Shown: piece by piece, positions 16,128 through 24,101 of the stretch
Numbering within the stretch: position 1 is the stretch's first letter
Layout: every line of letters begins with the position of its first letter
Source of the DNA: Paenibacillus anaericanus
Lineage (GTDB): Bacteria > Bacillota > Bacilli > Paenibacillales > Paenibacillaceae
Direction of reading: 5' to 3'
NCBI RefSeq assembly: GCF_003994475.1
Contig: NZ_RZNY01000001.1
Span: 239,714-303,713, forward strand
Length of the DNA: 64,000 nt
The notes under the pieces: generated by a model
Databases searched by the model: none
Told to the model about the DNA's origin: nothing
What the model saw: only the letters and a program-made list of their open reading frames with translations
Program-made: the position numbers and the translations under genes

Positions 16128-17819
16128 TCAAAGATCATTGACGGAAATGAACTGTATGTCTCCGCCGCCTGTAGGGACGGCCATCATCTTAACAACTTCC
16201 GTATGGGCATTCAAAAAGGCCGCAAAACCGTCAATCTTACGGTAGCGACCTTGTTTTGTTGGCATCCAGTTCTTTTTCGAATCCTCAACTAGCTTTACGT
16301 TGTTGAGGTACCAACGGAATAGAGGATTGTTGTTATAGACCACCTTGCCATCGATCAACATCTCTTTGGCATCTTTCAGTGCTGGACTGAGCGTCATTGG
16401 ACCCTGACGAACATCCAGTGTTTCAAATCCATACGCTTTTAAATCCTCGACTAAGCGGTAAGCGTTGGCCGGGTCATACCCAATTCGCTCAATGTGGAAG
16501 CGCTTGGCCTGATTTACGAACCAGTCATAGATCATCTCGTACTTTACATATCTACCAGGACAAATAGAGAGAAGCCCCTCTTTTTTCCATTCATGAAATG
16601 GTAGCCCTTCGTTATCCAGGTCAACCTTGCGCTGCGGCACCCATGAGTGAGATATAACAGCTACTCTACCGTCATCCAATGGGAACTCCATACAGGCTGA
16701 GGTGAAGTCCTCTGATTGTGACAAATCGAAGCTACCGATACAGACTTTACCTTCAAGCTCCTTCTCATCGATACATCCGTTGTTTTTCTGAATGATCTCA
16801 AAGTCCACGAAAGACTGCTCGTCTGACTGTACGAATCGATTGAGTCTCTTAGTAATGAAGTCGTTCCGCTCAGCAGGAATATGTTTGCGATCTTCCCACT
16901 CCTTGAGCATATCCTCCATCTTGATCGTGACACCCAAGTTCGGGTTCGCCTTTATCCAATTGGCTGGGTTTTCTACGTCATCCTCAGGGTCGATCTCGGC
17001 CATAAAATAGAAGCTTTGTTCGGCTTGTATGACCCCATCAAGCACATCAGCCGCCTTACCGTAATAATCCATGAGAGGACCATCTAATTGATATCCCGCT
17101 GTCGTGATGTACAAGATCATCGGCTGAGTGCGAGCACCAGTCGAGTTCTTGATGACATTGATTAACTTGTACTTCGTGTACTCATGAATTTCATCAAAGG
17201 CGCCCATACTGCAATTCTTACCGTCTAGCTTTTTGCTATCAGTAGCAAGAGGTAGTATCTTGGACATTGTTCGTCTGAAACGTATCTCATGCAAAGTCTC
17301 ATCAAAATGCTTCCGTAACAACGGGGAAGCCTTAATCATGGCCTTACATTCGTCAAACATGTCTCTCGCTTGCTCTTTTGAGTTAGCAAGCTGATAAACC
17401 CGGGCGCCCTTCTCCCCGTCCTTAGAAGCGGCATAAAGTGATAGTCCTGATACCATGGACGTTTTACCATTTTTACGCCCCATAAAAATAAGCCCCTCGC
17501 GGAAGCGACGGAGCCCAGTATCTTTATGCACCCAACCATAGAGTGACCCGATTATGAAGTGTTGCCACGACTGTAACTCTAGTCGATCGAAGTCACCCAT
17601 CGAAGGTTTACAAAAGTTTTCGATGAATTCTATCGGTCTGTAGCCCATTTCTTCGTTAAAAACATACGGAAAGGAGGCTGTTCCTTGCTTTTTTAGGTCA
17701 CTAAAATGACGCTGACAAGCCTGTTTTACCTTTTTAGAGGTTACGATCTTTCCGTTTATTACATCGAGAGCATATTGATTTGTTTGTAATTTAGGCGGCT
17801 CAGAAAGTGGTAAAAGCAT
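16128..17819 (-). CDS. Terminase large subunit
   Basis: The protein of about 563 residues is the DNA-packaging motor. The ATPase half has a Walker A-like GRKNGKT near residue 115 and a Walker B with catalytic glutamate in GAFDEIHE near residue 210. The nuclease half has the acidic motif GSFDLSQSEDFTS. The C-terminal KIDGFAAFLNAHTEVVKM is typical of HK97-type TerL. The ATG at 17819 overlaps the small subunit by 20 bases; a TTG at 17852 is possible but less likely. Confidence 0.93.
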   Translation of the reverse strand: MLLPLSEPPKLQTNQYALDVINGKIVTSKKVKQACQRHFSDLKKQGTASFPYVFNEEMGYRPIEFIENFCKPSMGDFDRLELQSWQHFIIGSLYGWVHKDTGLRRFREGLIFMGRKNGKTSMVSGLSLYAASKDGEKGARVYQLANSKEQARDMFDECKAMIKASPLLRKHFDETLHEIRFRRTMSKILPLATDSKKLDGKNCSMGAFDEIHEYTKYKLINVIKNSTGARTQPMILYITTAGYQLDGPLMDYYGKAADVLDGVIQAEQSFYFMAEIDPEDDVENPANWIKANPNLGVTIKMEDMLKEWEDRKHIPAERNDFITKRLNRFVQSDEQSFVDFEIIQKNNGCIDEKELEGKVCIGSFDLSQSEDFTSACMEFPLDDGRVAVISHSWVPQRKVDLDNEGLPFHEWKKEGLLSICPGRYVKYEMIYDWFVNQAKRFHIERIGYDPANAYRLVEDLKAYGFETLDVRQGPMTLSPALKDAKEMLIDGKVVYNNNPLFRWYLNNVKLVEDSKKNWMPTKQGRYRKIDGFAAFLNAHTEVVKMMAVPTGGGDIQFISVNDL

Positions 17820-18174
17820 CGGATGATTCGCCACCTTCCGGACTGACAACACCGGACACCTTTCTATCCGAAGCAGGGGTAAGTTTTAACTCAGCCTGCA
17901 GCTTCCGTTGATGCTCAATTATTTTGATAACCGCATCAACGGACTTGTTCTGTCGGTATATTTCCTGCGTTCCGTTCCTAAACAGCTCAACAACTCCGCG
18001 ATCTTTAATATCTTCGATGTGTTGCTGTTTCAGCTGCTCTAACAAGGCCATATTATCCGTAATCATGATCGTCCGATCAGATAGATTGTCGTCGATTTCC
18101 AATTCACTGATAATGATTTCAAATAACTTTTTAGCGGATCGATGTCTAATCTCTTTTTTTGGTTTGTGCTCCAT
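17800..18174 (-). CDS. Terminase small subunit, P27 family
   Basis: This 124-residue protein fits the P27 family small terminase, which recognises the packaging site. It is mostly helical, with NMALLEQLKQQHIEDIKDRG and a C-terminal QRKLQAELKLTPASDRKVSG like the family's usual LGLTPSSR ending. The ATG at 18174 has a GGGGGGGG tract six bases upstream, so the longer frame from 18255 is not used. It overlaps the large subunit. Confidence 0.85.
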   Translation of the reverse strand: MEHKPKKEIRHRSAKKLFEIIISELEIDDNLSDRTIMITDNMALLEQLKQQHIEDIKDRGVVELFRNGTQEIYRQNKSVDAVIKIIEHQRKLQAELKLTPASDRKVSGVVSPEGGESSDAFTTF

Positions 18175-18388
18175 GACACCCCCCCCTCGTATAGAAAAAT
18201 GTCTCCACGCCGAAAACGATTGGGCTCTCCGGTCCCCTGCGCCTCTGTCGCCCAAAATCGAGGGCAGGGGGGCATCTGTTCGCGTTTTTCGGGTAAAATC
18301 CCCGCAATCGACGCAGAATGCCGCAAATCGCCCTTCAAATGCGTCTCATGACGTGCCTTTTTCGGCGAATCCCATGTACATCGCACAA
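18175..18388. other. GC-rich non-coding gap between HNH and terS, possible cos region
   Basis: About 210 bases without a gene separate the HNH nuclease from the small terminase. A possible stem pairs CCCCTG (18234-18239) with CAGGGG (18265-18270), with inner GCCC/GGGC. In cos phages with an HNH gene next to the terminase, the cos site often lies here. That is an inference from position; no cos consensus can be read. Confidence 0.3.
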
Positions 18389-18700
18389 TCACCACCTCTC
18401 AAGGTTAGCCTCAGCCTTCACTATGACCGCTCTACGCTTCTTCTCAGGCTCTTTCTTCTTTCCGCCACCCTTCTCCGGGTGTTCCTTGTTGTGACATGTA
18501 GGGCAGATGCTCTCAAGGTTGTCCTCATCAAGAGCAAGCTCTGGATAGTCCTCTAATGACTTGATGTGATGGACCGTGTTGGCCGTTGTGATGATCCCTT
18601 TCTTTAGACATGGCTGACAAAGGTAATGATCTCTTTCTAAAATGACAATCCTGCATTTCTTCCATGCCGTTGTCTTGTAGAAAGGATTGACCTTCTTCAT
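18389..18700 (-). CDS. HNH endonuclease
   Basis: This 103-residue HNH nuclease has the zinc pair CQPC, the catalytic HHIKSLEDYPELALDEDNLE region and the second zinc pair CPTCHNKEH. HNH proteins next to the terminase are common in cos-type phages, where they assist terminase cleavage. The ATG at 18700 overlaps the upstream stop in an ATGA junction, which decides the start. The C-terminus is Lys-rich and may bind DNA. Confidence 0.9.
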   Translation of the reverse strand: MKKVNPFYKTTAWKKCRIVILERDHYLCQPCLKKGIITTANTVHHIKSLEDYPELALDEDNLESICPTCHNKEHPEKGGGKKKEPEKKRRAVIVKAEANLERW

Positions 18701-19086
18701 TTGAACACGATAGTGAGTATCCATGTGTAGGTCATGATCGCTAACCATATCCACGGATCGGTTAAGCACCTGCCTATGAAACTACGCTTGAACTTGGAGT
18801 AAACTCTCCCTAGTTCGGTATGCCACTTAATATTGCGGTAGTGCCTAAACTTTAGTTCCTCCAATGGTCGTTGATTCAAATACCTGATGCTGTACGGCAT
18901 GATCATCTTTCCGTATCTGCGATAGAACTGAAAGGTTTGTTTTAACCTATCGAAGTCCATATACCAAGGCTTTGCTTCATCTCTCAACAGTTCCTGTATT
19001 ACATCATCTGTTAGTGGCTTATACCCATGACGCTTCAACCATCTACGCTTACGCTCATCTGTAATTAGTTCATACATCGTCTTCAT
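18697..19086 (-). CDS. Prophage protein of unknown function with C-terminal membrane segment
   Basis: The 129-residue protein starts at an ATG with AGGAGGGAGA just upstream. It is basic and rich in Arg, Tyr and Trp (FQFYRRYGKMIMPYSIRYLN) and ends with one likely membrane helix (DPWIWLAIMTYTWILTIVFK). I do not recognise it. It sits upstream of and coupled to the HNH gene by four overlapping bases, so it may be involved in late gene control or packaging, but nothing in the sequence shows this. Confidence 0.55.
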   Translation of the reverse strand: MKTMYELITDERKRRWLKRHGYKPLTDDVIQELLRDEAKPWYMDFDRLKQTFQFYRRYGKMIMPYSIRYLNQRPLEELKFRHYRNIKWHTELGRVYSKFKRSFIGRCLTDPWIWLAIMTYTWILTIVFK

Positions 19087-19108
19087 TCTCCCTCCTATTT
19101 CCAGACAA

Positions 19109-19162
19109 CAAAAAAAGCCCAGCACTCAGCAGCCGTTTGATTGGCATACTGAACACTGGGCC
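19109..19162 (-). terminator. Intrinsic terminator
   Basis: On the minus strand GCCCAGTGTTCAG pairs with CTGAGTGCTGGGC (two wobble or mismatch positions), followed by TTTTTTT. It lies after the Com-like gene and separates the early genes from the HNH and packaging genes. Confidence 0.75.
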
Positions 19163-19177
19163 TCTAGGGTCTCTGGT

Positions 19178-19483
19178 TCATCGAATACTATTTTCACAAT
19201 GCTTCTCATTCGTGTTAGTAATAATGGCATTATCGTACATCATGCACCGATGAGTTGAGCCATCGGCATATAGTTGAAGACACTCAGAACAAGCTACTAC
19301 AACAGGCGCATGTTCTCGGAATACCTTCCATTGATCGCCGTACCATTTTGTTTCCATCTGATCGGCCAGTTGTTCTGGTACATTGAACTCGTTAAACACC
19401 TTGCACCTGGTACATATAATCTCTGCTTTGCCTTCTATCTTAGCAAGAAGCTTATTGCACTTTCTACACCTACATTCTTGCAT
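19178..19483 (-). CDS. Com-like zinc ribbon protein
   Basis: The 101-residue protein begins with a zinc ribbon, CRCRKCNKLLAKIEGKAEII then CTRC, closely resembling the Mu Com family, whose founder activates translation of a modification gene. A second pair of cysteines (CSEC) and another near CMMYD follow. No mom-like gene is next to it, so the Com role is only a family analogy. It may be a general nucleic-acid-binding regulator. The ribosome binding site is GAGGAA, with a terminator downstream. Confidence 0.7.
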   Translation of the reverse strand: MQECRCRKCNKLLAKIEGKAEIICTRCKVFNEFNVPEQLADQMETKWYGDQWKVFREHAPVVVACSECLQLYADGSTHRCMMYDNAIITNTNEKHCENSIR

Positions 19484-19494
19484 ATAGTTCCTCC

Positions 19495-20172
19495 TCAGAA
19501 CTGATCGTATAGCCCTATCTCAAAGCGTCTGTGTGACGCATGTAAGAACGCTATGATATTCCCGTTGTTGCTCTTGGGTAGATGATCAAAGTGATCTCTT
19601 ACCTGCTCTTCCCATTGCTCTATCGTGATGTCATATGAGATCAGATGATCTATCTGTTTTCTAATAGATGTGTATTGCTCTTCTGTAACTCTCATATGCT
19701 TCTTATGTTTATTATCAAAGAAGTATCTCAGATAGGTTTTTATATATGGATGATCTTCATTTCCTAAAGCGATGTATATGTTTAAATCTTTTTCATTCGT
19801 TATTATAAGATCATTAGTTATTAGCGTTGGATTTTCCACAACTGGAAAACCCAATTGTGGACGTAACGACGGGCTTTCGTAAATATCAAGTTCCCACGAC
19901 ATGATCTTTCCTCGGTCATTCTTGACTGGATATCTGTGTACATAACCCAGTTGCTCCAGCTCTTTCATACCTGTTCGGATACTGTCCTTTTTCTCTGTTG
20001 TGTGTTTAACTAGTTCATCCAGATAAAAGTGGAAACTATCTGGTTTGGACAACATGTATGATAACAATCCACGAGCCTTGAATGAGAGGCGTTTGTCATG
20101 AAGCGAATCGTTTAGGATTCGGGTGAACGGTGGCGCATGTTTACCTGACTTATTAACTCTATGTGTTGCCAC
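19495..20172 (-). CDS. Replication-initiator-like helix-turn-helix protein
   Basis: The 225-residue protein starts at a GTG after GGAGGGGAG. Its N-terminal domain (PFTRILNDSLHDKRLSFKAR, GLLSYMLSKPDSFHFYLDEL, IRTGMKELEQLGYVHRYPV) is the winged helix found in RepA-N, DnaD-like and phage replisome organiser proteins. The C-terminal half (RVTEEQYTSIRKQIDHLISY) is helical and may bind a helicase or ssDNA. It is probably the phage replication starter, but a transcriptional role cannot be excluded. Confidence 0.65.
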   Translation of the reverse strand: MATHRVNKSGKHAPPFTRILNDSLHDKRLSFKARGLLSYMLSKPDSFHFYLDELVKHTTEKKDSIRTGMKELEQLGYVHRYPVKNDRGKIMSWELDIYESPSLRPQLGFPVVENPTLITNDLIITNEKDLNIYIALGNEDHPYIKTYLRYFFDNKHKKHMRVTEEQYTSIRKQIDHLISYDITIEQWEEQVRDHFDHLPKSNNGNIIAFLHASHRRFEIGLYDQF

Positions 20173-20191
20173 CTCGCTCCCCTCCGGTTAA

Positions 20192-20566
20192 TTAAACTTC
20201 CGCCATCACTCTGACCATGATCTCATTTGCTCGCTTGTGAATAGCGCTAAAGGCATCAGACCACGTACGGTCATGTCCAGCATCTTTGCCAACGACCACA
20301 TGCGCGAATTCATGTGCAAGCACCTCCGCGGCTGCAGTAACCTTGATATGCGGAGAAATGCCCACTATAGGTATAGGCTCCATATCGTCGTTTGGAAAGA
20401 AAGTATACCCGTAGTACGGCTTCTGGAATGTCAATGCCCTGCCAACCTTCTCTTTGAACCCGTCTCCTGATAACGTGGGGTCCCAGTGTATTAGAGCATC
20501 AATCTCGGGATACAACTCTTTAGCTGCCACGATAACAGCGGAAAAAATATCATTGTCGATATACAT
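20192..20566 (-). CDS. Putative zinc metallopeptidase (HExxH)
   Basis: This 124-residue protein contains HEFAHVVVGKDAGH, with the two zinc histidines and glutamate at residues 85, 86 and 89 and a third possible ligand at residue 98. That spacing resembles phage and SprT-like metallopeptidases. No signal peptide is present. The start follows GAGG at a ten-base spacing. Its target is unknown; similar small genes occur in early regions of Bacillus and Paenibacillus phages. Confidence 0.6.
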   Translation of the reverse strand: MYIDNDIFSAVIVAAKELYPEIDALIHWDPTLSGDGFKEKVGRALTFQKPYYGYTFFPNDDMEPIPIVGISPHIKVTAAAEVLAHEFAHVVVGKDAGHDRTWSDAFSAIHKRANEIMVRVMAEV

Positions 20567-20581
20567 TTAGATTAAACCTCC

Positions 20582-21088
20582 TCATGCACGAATCTCGCTT
20601 TCTTCACTCGATACAACGCCACGAAGATTCCCTTCTTCGGTTGCTACAAATAAAGTTATGTTGTTCATTGCTTCAGATAGAATCTTGCCGCCATCAGCCA
20701 TTGCCGCTTTGATCCTCTCTAATGCCTCGTCGAACTCTTTAGTTGTTCTGGCTGTGATATTAACCGTCAAGTTCCCAACATTCAATGGCTTCGGTTCACT
20801 CAACCCAAGATCATCTTCAATGCTATCTAACACCTTCTCGATACGATCCTCGAAAGACTTTCGTCCGCTTTGGATTGAGGATTCTCTTCTCAACACTTCG
20901 AGACGTTCCAAGTATTTCATCTTTAATTCAACATCCTTGCTGATAGGAAGATACTCCGACAACGAACACATATACCTGTCGCCATCCTCTATAGGATCAA
21001 GTCCCAACTCATCTTTAATCTGATTAATCGTAGATGCTCCCGAGCTCAACTCTCTTTGCGCTTCTTTAATTCTGTCTGGTGCTATCAT
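20582..21088 (-). CDS. Prophage protein of unknown function, helical
   Basis: The 168-residue protein begins MIAPDRIKEAQRELSSGAST and has a helical middle (DVELKMKYLERLEVLRRESS). The second half, VGNLTVNITARTTKEFDEAL then ERIKAAMADGG, looks like a small alpha/beta domain. I do not recognise a family. It lies directly after a tiny membrane peptide gene (the stop and start nearly touch) and before the metallopeptidase. Confidence 0.5.
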   Translation of the reverse strand: MIAPDRIKEAQRELSSGASTINQIKDELGLDPIEDGDRYMCSLSEYLPISKDVELKMKYLERLEVLRRESSIQSGRKSFEDRIEKVLDSIEDDLGLSEPKPLNVGNLTVNITARTTKEFDEALERIKAAMADGGKILSEAMNNITLFVATEEGNLRGVVSSEESEIRA

Positions 21089-21184
21089 TCAAATCATCCT
21101 TTCGTCCTCTGTTGTTCCTACCAACACAAATAAGACAGCAAGAGCAGCTGCCGTGATTAACACTTTTCTTTTCAATTCATTCAC
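21089..21184 (-). CDS. Putative 31-residue membrane peptide
   Basis: A short frame from a GTG at 21184 encodes MNELKRKVLITAAALAVLFV and ends LVGTTEDERMI. It has a positively charged N-terminus and a single membrane helix. The stop lies just before the next start, which fits a packed operon. The ribosome binding site (AAAGAGACG) is weak, so this is a candidate rather than a certain gene. Confidence 0.4.
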   Translation of the reverse strand: MNELKRKVLITAAALAVLFVLVGTTEDERMI

Positions 21185-21191
21185 CGTCTCT

Positions 21192-21536
21192 TTACTCGAT
21201 AATAACTCGGGCACCGAGCTTTTCAAACCACTGAACATGACTGCATGTCGCCACGGGATTAAGCTGCCATTGACCTATGAGAACTATAAGCATCGCTTCA
21301 TGATTTAGTCCATCCAAGAAGGTGGGATTCCTGCCTACAAACTTTACTCTCGCATCCTTTGGATGTTTGTCCCGGACAAGTCTCCATAAGAATTTAGCCT
21401 GTTCCACATTCTTTCCAATCACGAGTATAAGTTCTGTACGCCTTGGTTCCGATTCACTCATCAAGTACCCTTTCTTCACGTTCCAGTCAATCATGTTTTG
21501 TCGTGAGTCGTCTTGTATGTTGTGCGCGTTATCCAT
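21192..21536 (-). CDS. Prophage protein of unknown function
   Basis: The protein of about 114 residues contains LILVIGKNVEQAKFLWRLVR and ends KLGARVIIE, with alternating strands and helices of a small Rossmann-like fold. There is no catalytic motif that I recognise. The ATG at 21536 follows GGGTG; a GTG at 21545 is also possible. It is part of the early region operon. Confidence 0.5.
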   Translation of the reverse strand: MDNAHNIQDDSRQNMIDWNVKKGYLMSESEPRRTELILVIGKNVEQAKFLWRLVRDKHPKDARVKFVGRNPTFLDGLNHEAMLIVLIGQWQLNPVATCSHVQWFEKLGARVIIE

Positions 21537-21552
21537 TTGGTTCACCCTTTCG

Positions 21553-21762
21553 TTATCTCCCGAACTCTAACAACGCAGGCCCAATGTAGGTCGTTTTCCC
21601 GGTGTCCATGTCCACGAATTGCGCGTTAGCTGCTTCTATATACTTTCTTGACATTATCTTATTAACTTCATGCATAGCGCTATCGCCGTTTGTGTATCCG
21701 CCTATCCAGGAATTTGAAACACTCTGTATATCTTTAAGTCTGCATTGATCGGCCTTACCCAT
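21553..21762 (-). CDS. Small prophage protein of unknown function
   Basis: The 69-residue protein begins MGKADQCRLKDIQSVSNSWI and ends YIGPALLEFGR. It overlaps the end of the upstream gene by eight bases, and GGAAGGTGG lies just upstream of its start, so it is probably translated. I do not recognise it. Confidence 0.5.
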   Translation of the reverse strand: MGKADQCRLKDIQSVSNSWIGGYTNGDSAMHEVNKIMSRKYIEAANAQFVDMDTGKTTYIGPALLEFGR

Positions 21763-22081
21763 TCAGTCCACCTTCCCCCTCAACCTCTAGCCTCAACGCA
21801 TCCATCTTCTCTTTAATCAGCGCCTGAATCTCTGCTTCTTTTCTCGCAGCATCCTCGTGATTGTCATTAGGATCCGCGAACCTCTTCTGCACACGTCTGA
21901 TTCGTGCCTGAAGCTTTCGGATCTCAATGTCAGTGTAATGCACTAAATATTCATGATCACAATGCGGACAATTGAAGTATGTCTTCTCAACCTTATCTGG
22001 CAGCTTCGCGGTCTTAAATGACTTAACCTCGAACTCCTTCTGACAACCGGCATTGCAATAAATTTTAAGGTTGCTCATCAT
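21755..22081 (-). CDS. Zinc ribbon phage protein with helical tail
   Basis: The 108-residue protein has a C-x3-C pair in IYCNAGCQKEF and a second pair, CPHCDHEYLVHYTD, together a likely zinc ribbon. A charged helix follows (IRKLQARIRRVQKRFADPND). Proteins of this type in Bacillus phages are sometimes named transglycosylase without evidence; I see no catalytic motif. It overlaps the preceding gene by 17 bases and the following one by eight. Confidence 0.55.
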   Translation of the reverse strand: MMSNLKIYCNAGCQKEFEVKSFKTAKLPDKVEKTYFNCPHCDHEYLVHYTDIEIRKLQARIRRVQKRFADPNDNHEDAARKEAEIQALIKEKMDALRLEVEGEGGLNG

Positions 22082-22328
22082 TCACTAGTCCCTTCAAGAG
22101 TTCGTAGAGCGCTACTCTAACAGATGCTTCGTAGTCAGGAACCAGTCTGTTCGTTGTGTTATGTTTTATAATCTGAGCATCGTCCAAAGCCATGTCGATT
22201 TTAGCTTTTAAATCCCCTTCGTTAATAACAAGAGTGAATTTTGTTCGTACTACGACTGAACCATAGTGACATGAATCTACATACAAAGTGGCTACTTCCG
22301 GTGTGATATTAACAATCATGATTTCCAA
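22065..22328 (-). CDS. Small prophage protein of unknown function
   Basis: About 87 residues from a TTG at 22328, which AAAGGGTG precedes by the right distance; an ATG at 22319 is the alternative. It reads IMIVNITPEVATLYVDSCHY and then a helix, ALDDAQIIKHNTTNRL. I do not recognise a family. It lies right after the 44-residue membrane peptide gene and overlaps the zinc ribbon gene. Confidence 0.5.
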   Translation of the reverse strand: MEIMIVNITPEVATLYVDSCHYGSVVVRTKFTLVINEGDLKAKIDMALDDAQIIKHNTTNRLVPDYEASVRVALYELLKGLVNDEQP

Positions 22329-22333
22329 ATTAA

Positions 22334-22468
22334 TCACCCTTTCTTTATAAAATGAGCTCCCCAATAAAATAGGAGAGCGATAAGTATAATTATTAAATAT
22401 AACCACCAATAGTTGATTAACTTTTCACCTTCGGTCATGTGGATCATGTCATGTATGAACTGTTTCAT
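22334..22468 (-). CDS. 44-residue single-pass membrane peptide
   Basis: An ATG at 22468 follows AAAGGAGCATCTA, a very good ribosome binding site. The peptide is MKQFIHDMIHMTEGEKLINY followed by WWLYLIIILIALLFYWGAHF and IKKG, with a short cytoplasmic amphipathic part and one membrane helix. Its stop lies five bases before the next start. The function is unknown. Confidence 0.6.
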   Translation of the reverse strand: MKQFIHDMIHMTEGEKLINYWWLYLIIILIALLFYWGAHFIKKG

Positions 22469-22491
22469 TAGATGCTCCTTTCGGACTAAAG

Positions 22492-22512
22492 AAAAAGCCG
22501 CTCATTTGAGCG
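22492..22512 (-). terminator. Intrinsic terminator after the 208-residue membrane protein gene
   Basis: The perfect palindrome CGCTCATTTGAGCG (22499-22512) is followed on the minus strand by GCTTTTTC. It lies immediately after the stop at 22515. Confidence 0.7.
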
Positions 22513-22514
22513 AC

Positions 22515-23141
22515 TTAATTTTTTCGTTTTTTGAAGATTAAACTTTTATGAATAATCACAAATGGGTGCTTAATATTTAGCCAAGCTCTATGTATCTTGA
22601 ATTTTTTAATTTCGAACGGCGTCATCTTTACAAATCTATCGTCTGTTTTTGAGCGATCGGCATTAAATTTCCAATATCGCTTAATAACAGTCCCGCTTGC
22701 CAGTTCATACGTTAGTATCAATGAAGTTTTAGCGTCAAATGAAAAATAAGAGTCTTGTGTTATTGAATAAACACATGTGTCACCAGATTTCATTTCTGTG
22801 CGTCCAATCAGATCAAGTTTTATAGTGTCATAGTATTTATATGACTTCTCCATAACATTTACCCGTTGTACATTTTTGATAAAATAACCTTGCACTTTAA
22901 TTTCAAATGCATCACTGTGCCCTGAATTAGCAACCATAACAACAAATTCCGGTCCTGAGGATGTTTCTAAATTGAATGTAACTCTTGTAACACGAAGCTG
23001 CGTTATGACCCCAGTATCTATAGCTCGTTTAGAAACGACTAAAGACACATAAGCAATAAAAATAGCAGCAATTGAACCCAGAGCCTGAATCCAGTCAGTA
23101 ACACTTGATTTTTTTACTAAGTCTAGCAATACATCTACCAA
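22515..23141 (-). CDS. Membrane-anchored prophage protein of unknown function
   Basis: The 208-residue protein has an N-terminal membrane helix (WIQALGSIAAIFIAYVSLVV) and a cytoplasmic beta-rich domain (LETSSGPEFVVMVANSGHSD). It ends with a very basic tail (FIIHKSLIFKKRKN-like end). The start is a TTG after GGGGGGAG. Its A+T content is higher than in the head genes. It forms a pair with the next upstream gene, also a single-pass membrane protein. A role in lysogenic conversion or superinfection exclusion is possible, but only by analogy. Confidence 0.55.
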   Translation of the reverse strand: MVDVLLDLVKKSSVTDWIQALGSIAAIFIAYVSLVVSKRAIDTGVITQLRVTRVTFNLETSSGPEFVVMVANSGHSDAFEIKVQGYFIKNVQRVNVMEKSYKYYDTIKLDLIGRTEMKSGDTCVYSITQDSYFSFDAKTSLILTYELASGTVIKRYWKFNADRSKTDDRFVKMTPFEIKKFKIHRAWLNIKHPFVIIHKSLIFKKRKN

Positions 23142-23169
23142 ATATCTCCCCCCTCGAGATCGTGATTCG

Positions 23170-23203
23170 ACTTTTGAAAGGAATACCCTCTTGATTCAAA
23201 AGT
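23170..23203. repeat. Inverted repeat between two membrane protein genes
   Basis: ACTTTTGAA (23170-23178) and TTCAAAAGT (23195-23203) are a perfect 9-bp inverted repeat with a 16-base spacer. There is no T tract on either strand. It may be an operator upstream of the 23,141 gene, or a structure in the mRNA between the two genes. Confidence 0.45.
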
Positions 23204-23221
23204 ACAGCACCCGTTAGTGTG

Positions 23222-23701
23222 TTATAGCCTATTTATATATTCCATAATCTCACTACCCAACCTAAATGATTCTTGTCTAACATTTGATTGGTACTTATCA
23301 TACATTTCAGTGCTAAATTCCCCATCTTTGAACCAGTACTTACTGTAGTAATCATTATATAGTTCAAATATTTTTGTAATATGATCTTTTTTGTCTGGTA
23401 GATATTTCGCCATTTCACTTGGAGATGGCAGTGCGATTAACTTCGCATATTTTAAAGTTGTAACGTCAAGACTTGAATACTGACCCACTACTGCATCATG
23501 TAAATATTTAACGTCTTTTTTTACGCGTTCAAGATATATCGCAGAAATATATTCCTGTTCTTCTTCCTGCTTTTTGATTTGTTCCTTATTGAATAATAAG
23601 CTTTCCCTAGCTGCATTTGCACTCTTTATAGCTGCAAAGGCACTTGTAATTGCAGTAGCAACTAAAAGAACATTTGATAGTGTCGTCCATTGAATAACCA
23701 T
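23222..23701 (-). CDS. Second membrane-anchored prophage protein
   Basis: The 159-residue protein starts at an ATG with GGAGGGG just upstream. A membrane helix (LSNVLLVATAITSAFAAIKS) is followed by a coiled segment (LLFNKEQIKKQEEEQEYISA) and a helical domain rich in Tyr. The design, with an N-terminal anchor and a cytosolic helical part, resembles several phage and defence-related membrane proteins of unknown role. I do not recognise a family. Confidence 0.55.
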   Translation of the reverse strand: MVIQWTTLSNVLLVATAITSAFAAIKSANAARESLLFNKEQIKKQEEEQEYISAIYLERVKKDVKYLHDAVVGQYSSLDVTTLKYAKLIALPSPSEMAKYLPDKKDHITKIFELYNDYYSKYWFKDGEFSTEMYDKYQSNVRQESFRLGSEIMEYINRL

Positions 23702-23749
23702 ATTCACCCCTCCATGCCTCACATTTCGACACAAGGAGTCAATTACCTG

Positions 23750-23929
23750 CTATTCCCAAACAATCCGTTCTCCCAACGCATCTTCATCGCCAGTCTTCAT
23801 GATCTCCCAGCACGTTTCACAAAATGAAGCGCCTAGCGTTGTATGCTGTTGTGGATCTGGATCGTTACAAATCGTACATTTATCTGTTGTAGGCCGCTTT
23901 GATTTACCTGTTTCTTGATCGACAAACAT
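23750..23929 (-). CDS. Small zinc-finger-like prophage protein
   Basis: About 59 residues from an ATG at 23929, chosen because GGAGG lies eight bases upstream. It has two cysteine pairs, CTIC and CETC, separated by 20 residues, a small treble-clef-like zinc site, and ends in an acidic stretch (GDEDALGERIVWE). Proteins like this are common in early regions of Bacillus-type phages; the role is unknown. Confidence 0.55.
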   Translation of the reverse strand: MFVDQETGKSKRPTTDKCTICNDPDPQQHTTLGASFCETCWEIMKTGDEDALGERIVWE

Positions 23930-24101
23930 TTGCATACCTCCAGACATAATAAAGAGCGGTAATTTATCGCGCCTACCGCCAATGCGCCTGTCCATTCTCT
24001 TAATCTTGAGTAGTGAATGGATAAACCTTGCTCAAGATATCGGTTCAGGCTTTTTGAAGAGGGAAAACAGCACCGACAAACGCGAAACCCTCATAGTATT
24101 A

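Noticed and set aside
17924..18556. 210-residue plus-strand open frame over the terminase small subunit
   Set aside because: It is antisense to two well-supported genes and has no recognisable domain or ribosome binding site.
19178..19483. Com-like protein as part of a mom DNA modification system
   Set aside because: No mom or other modification gene is adjacent, so the Mu function cannot be transferred.
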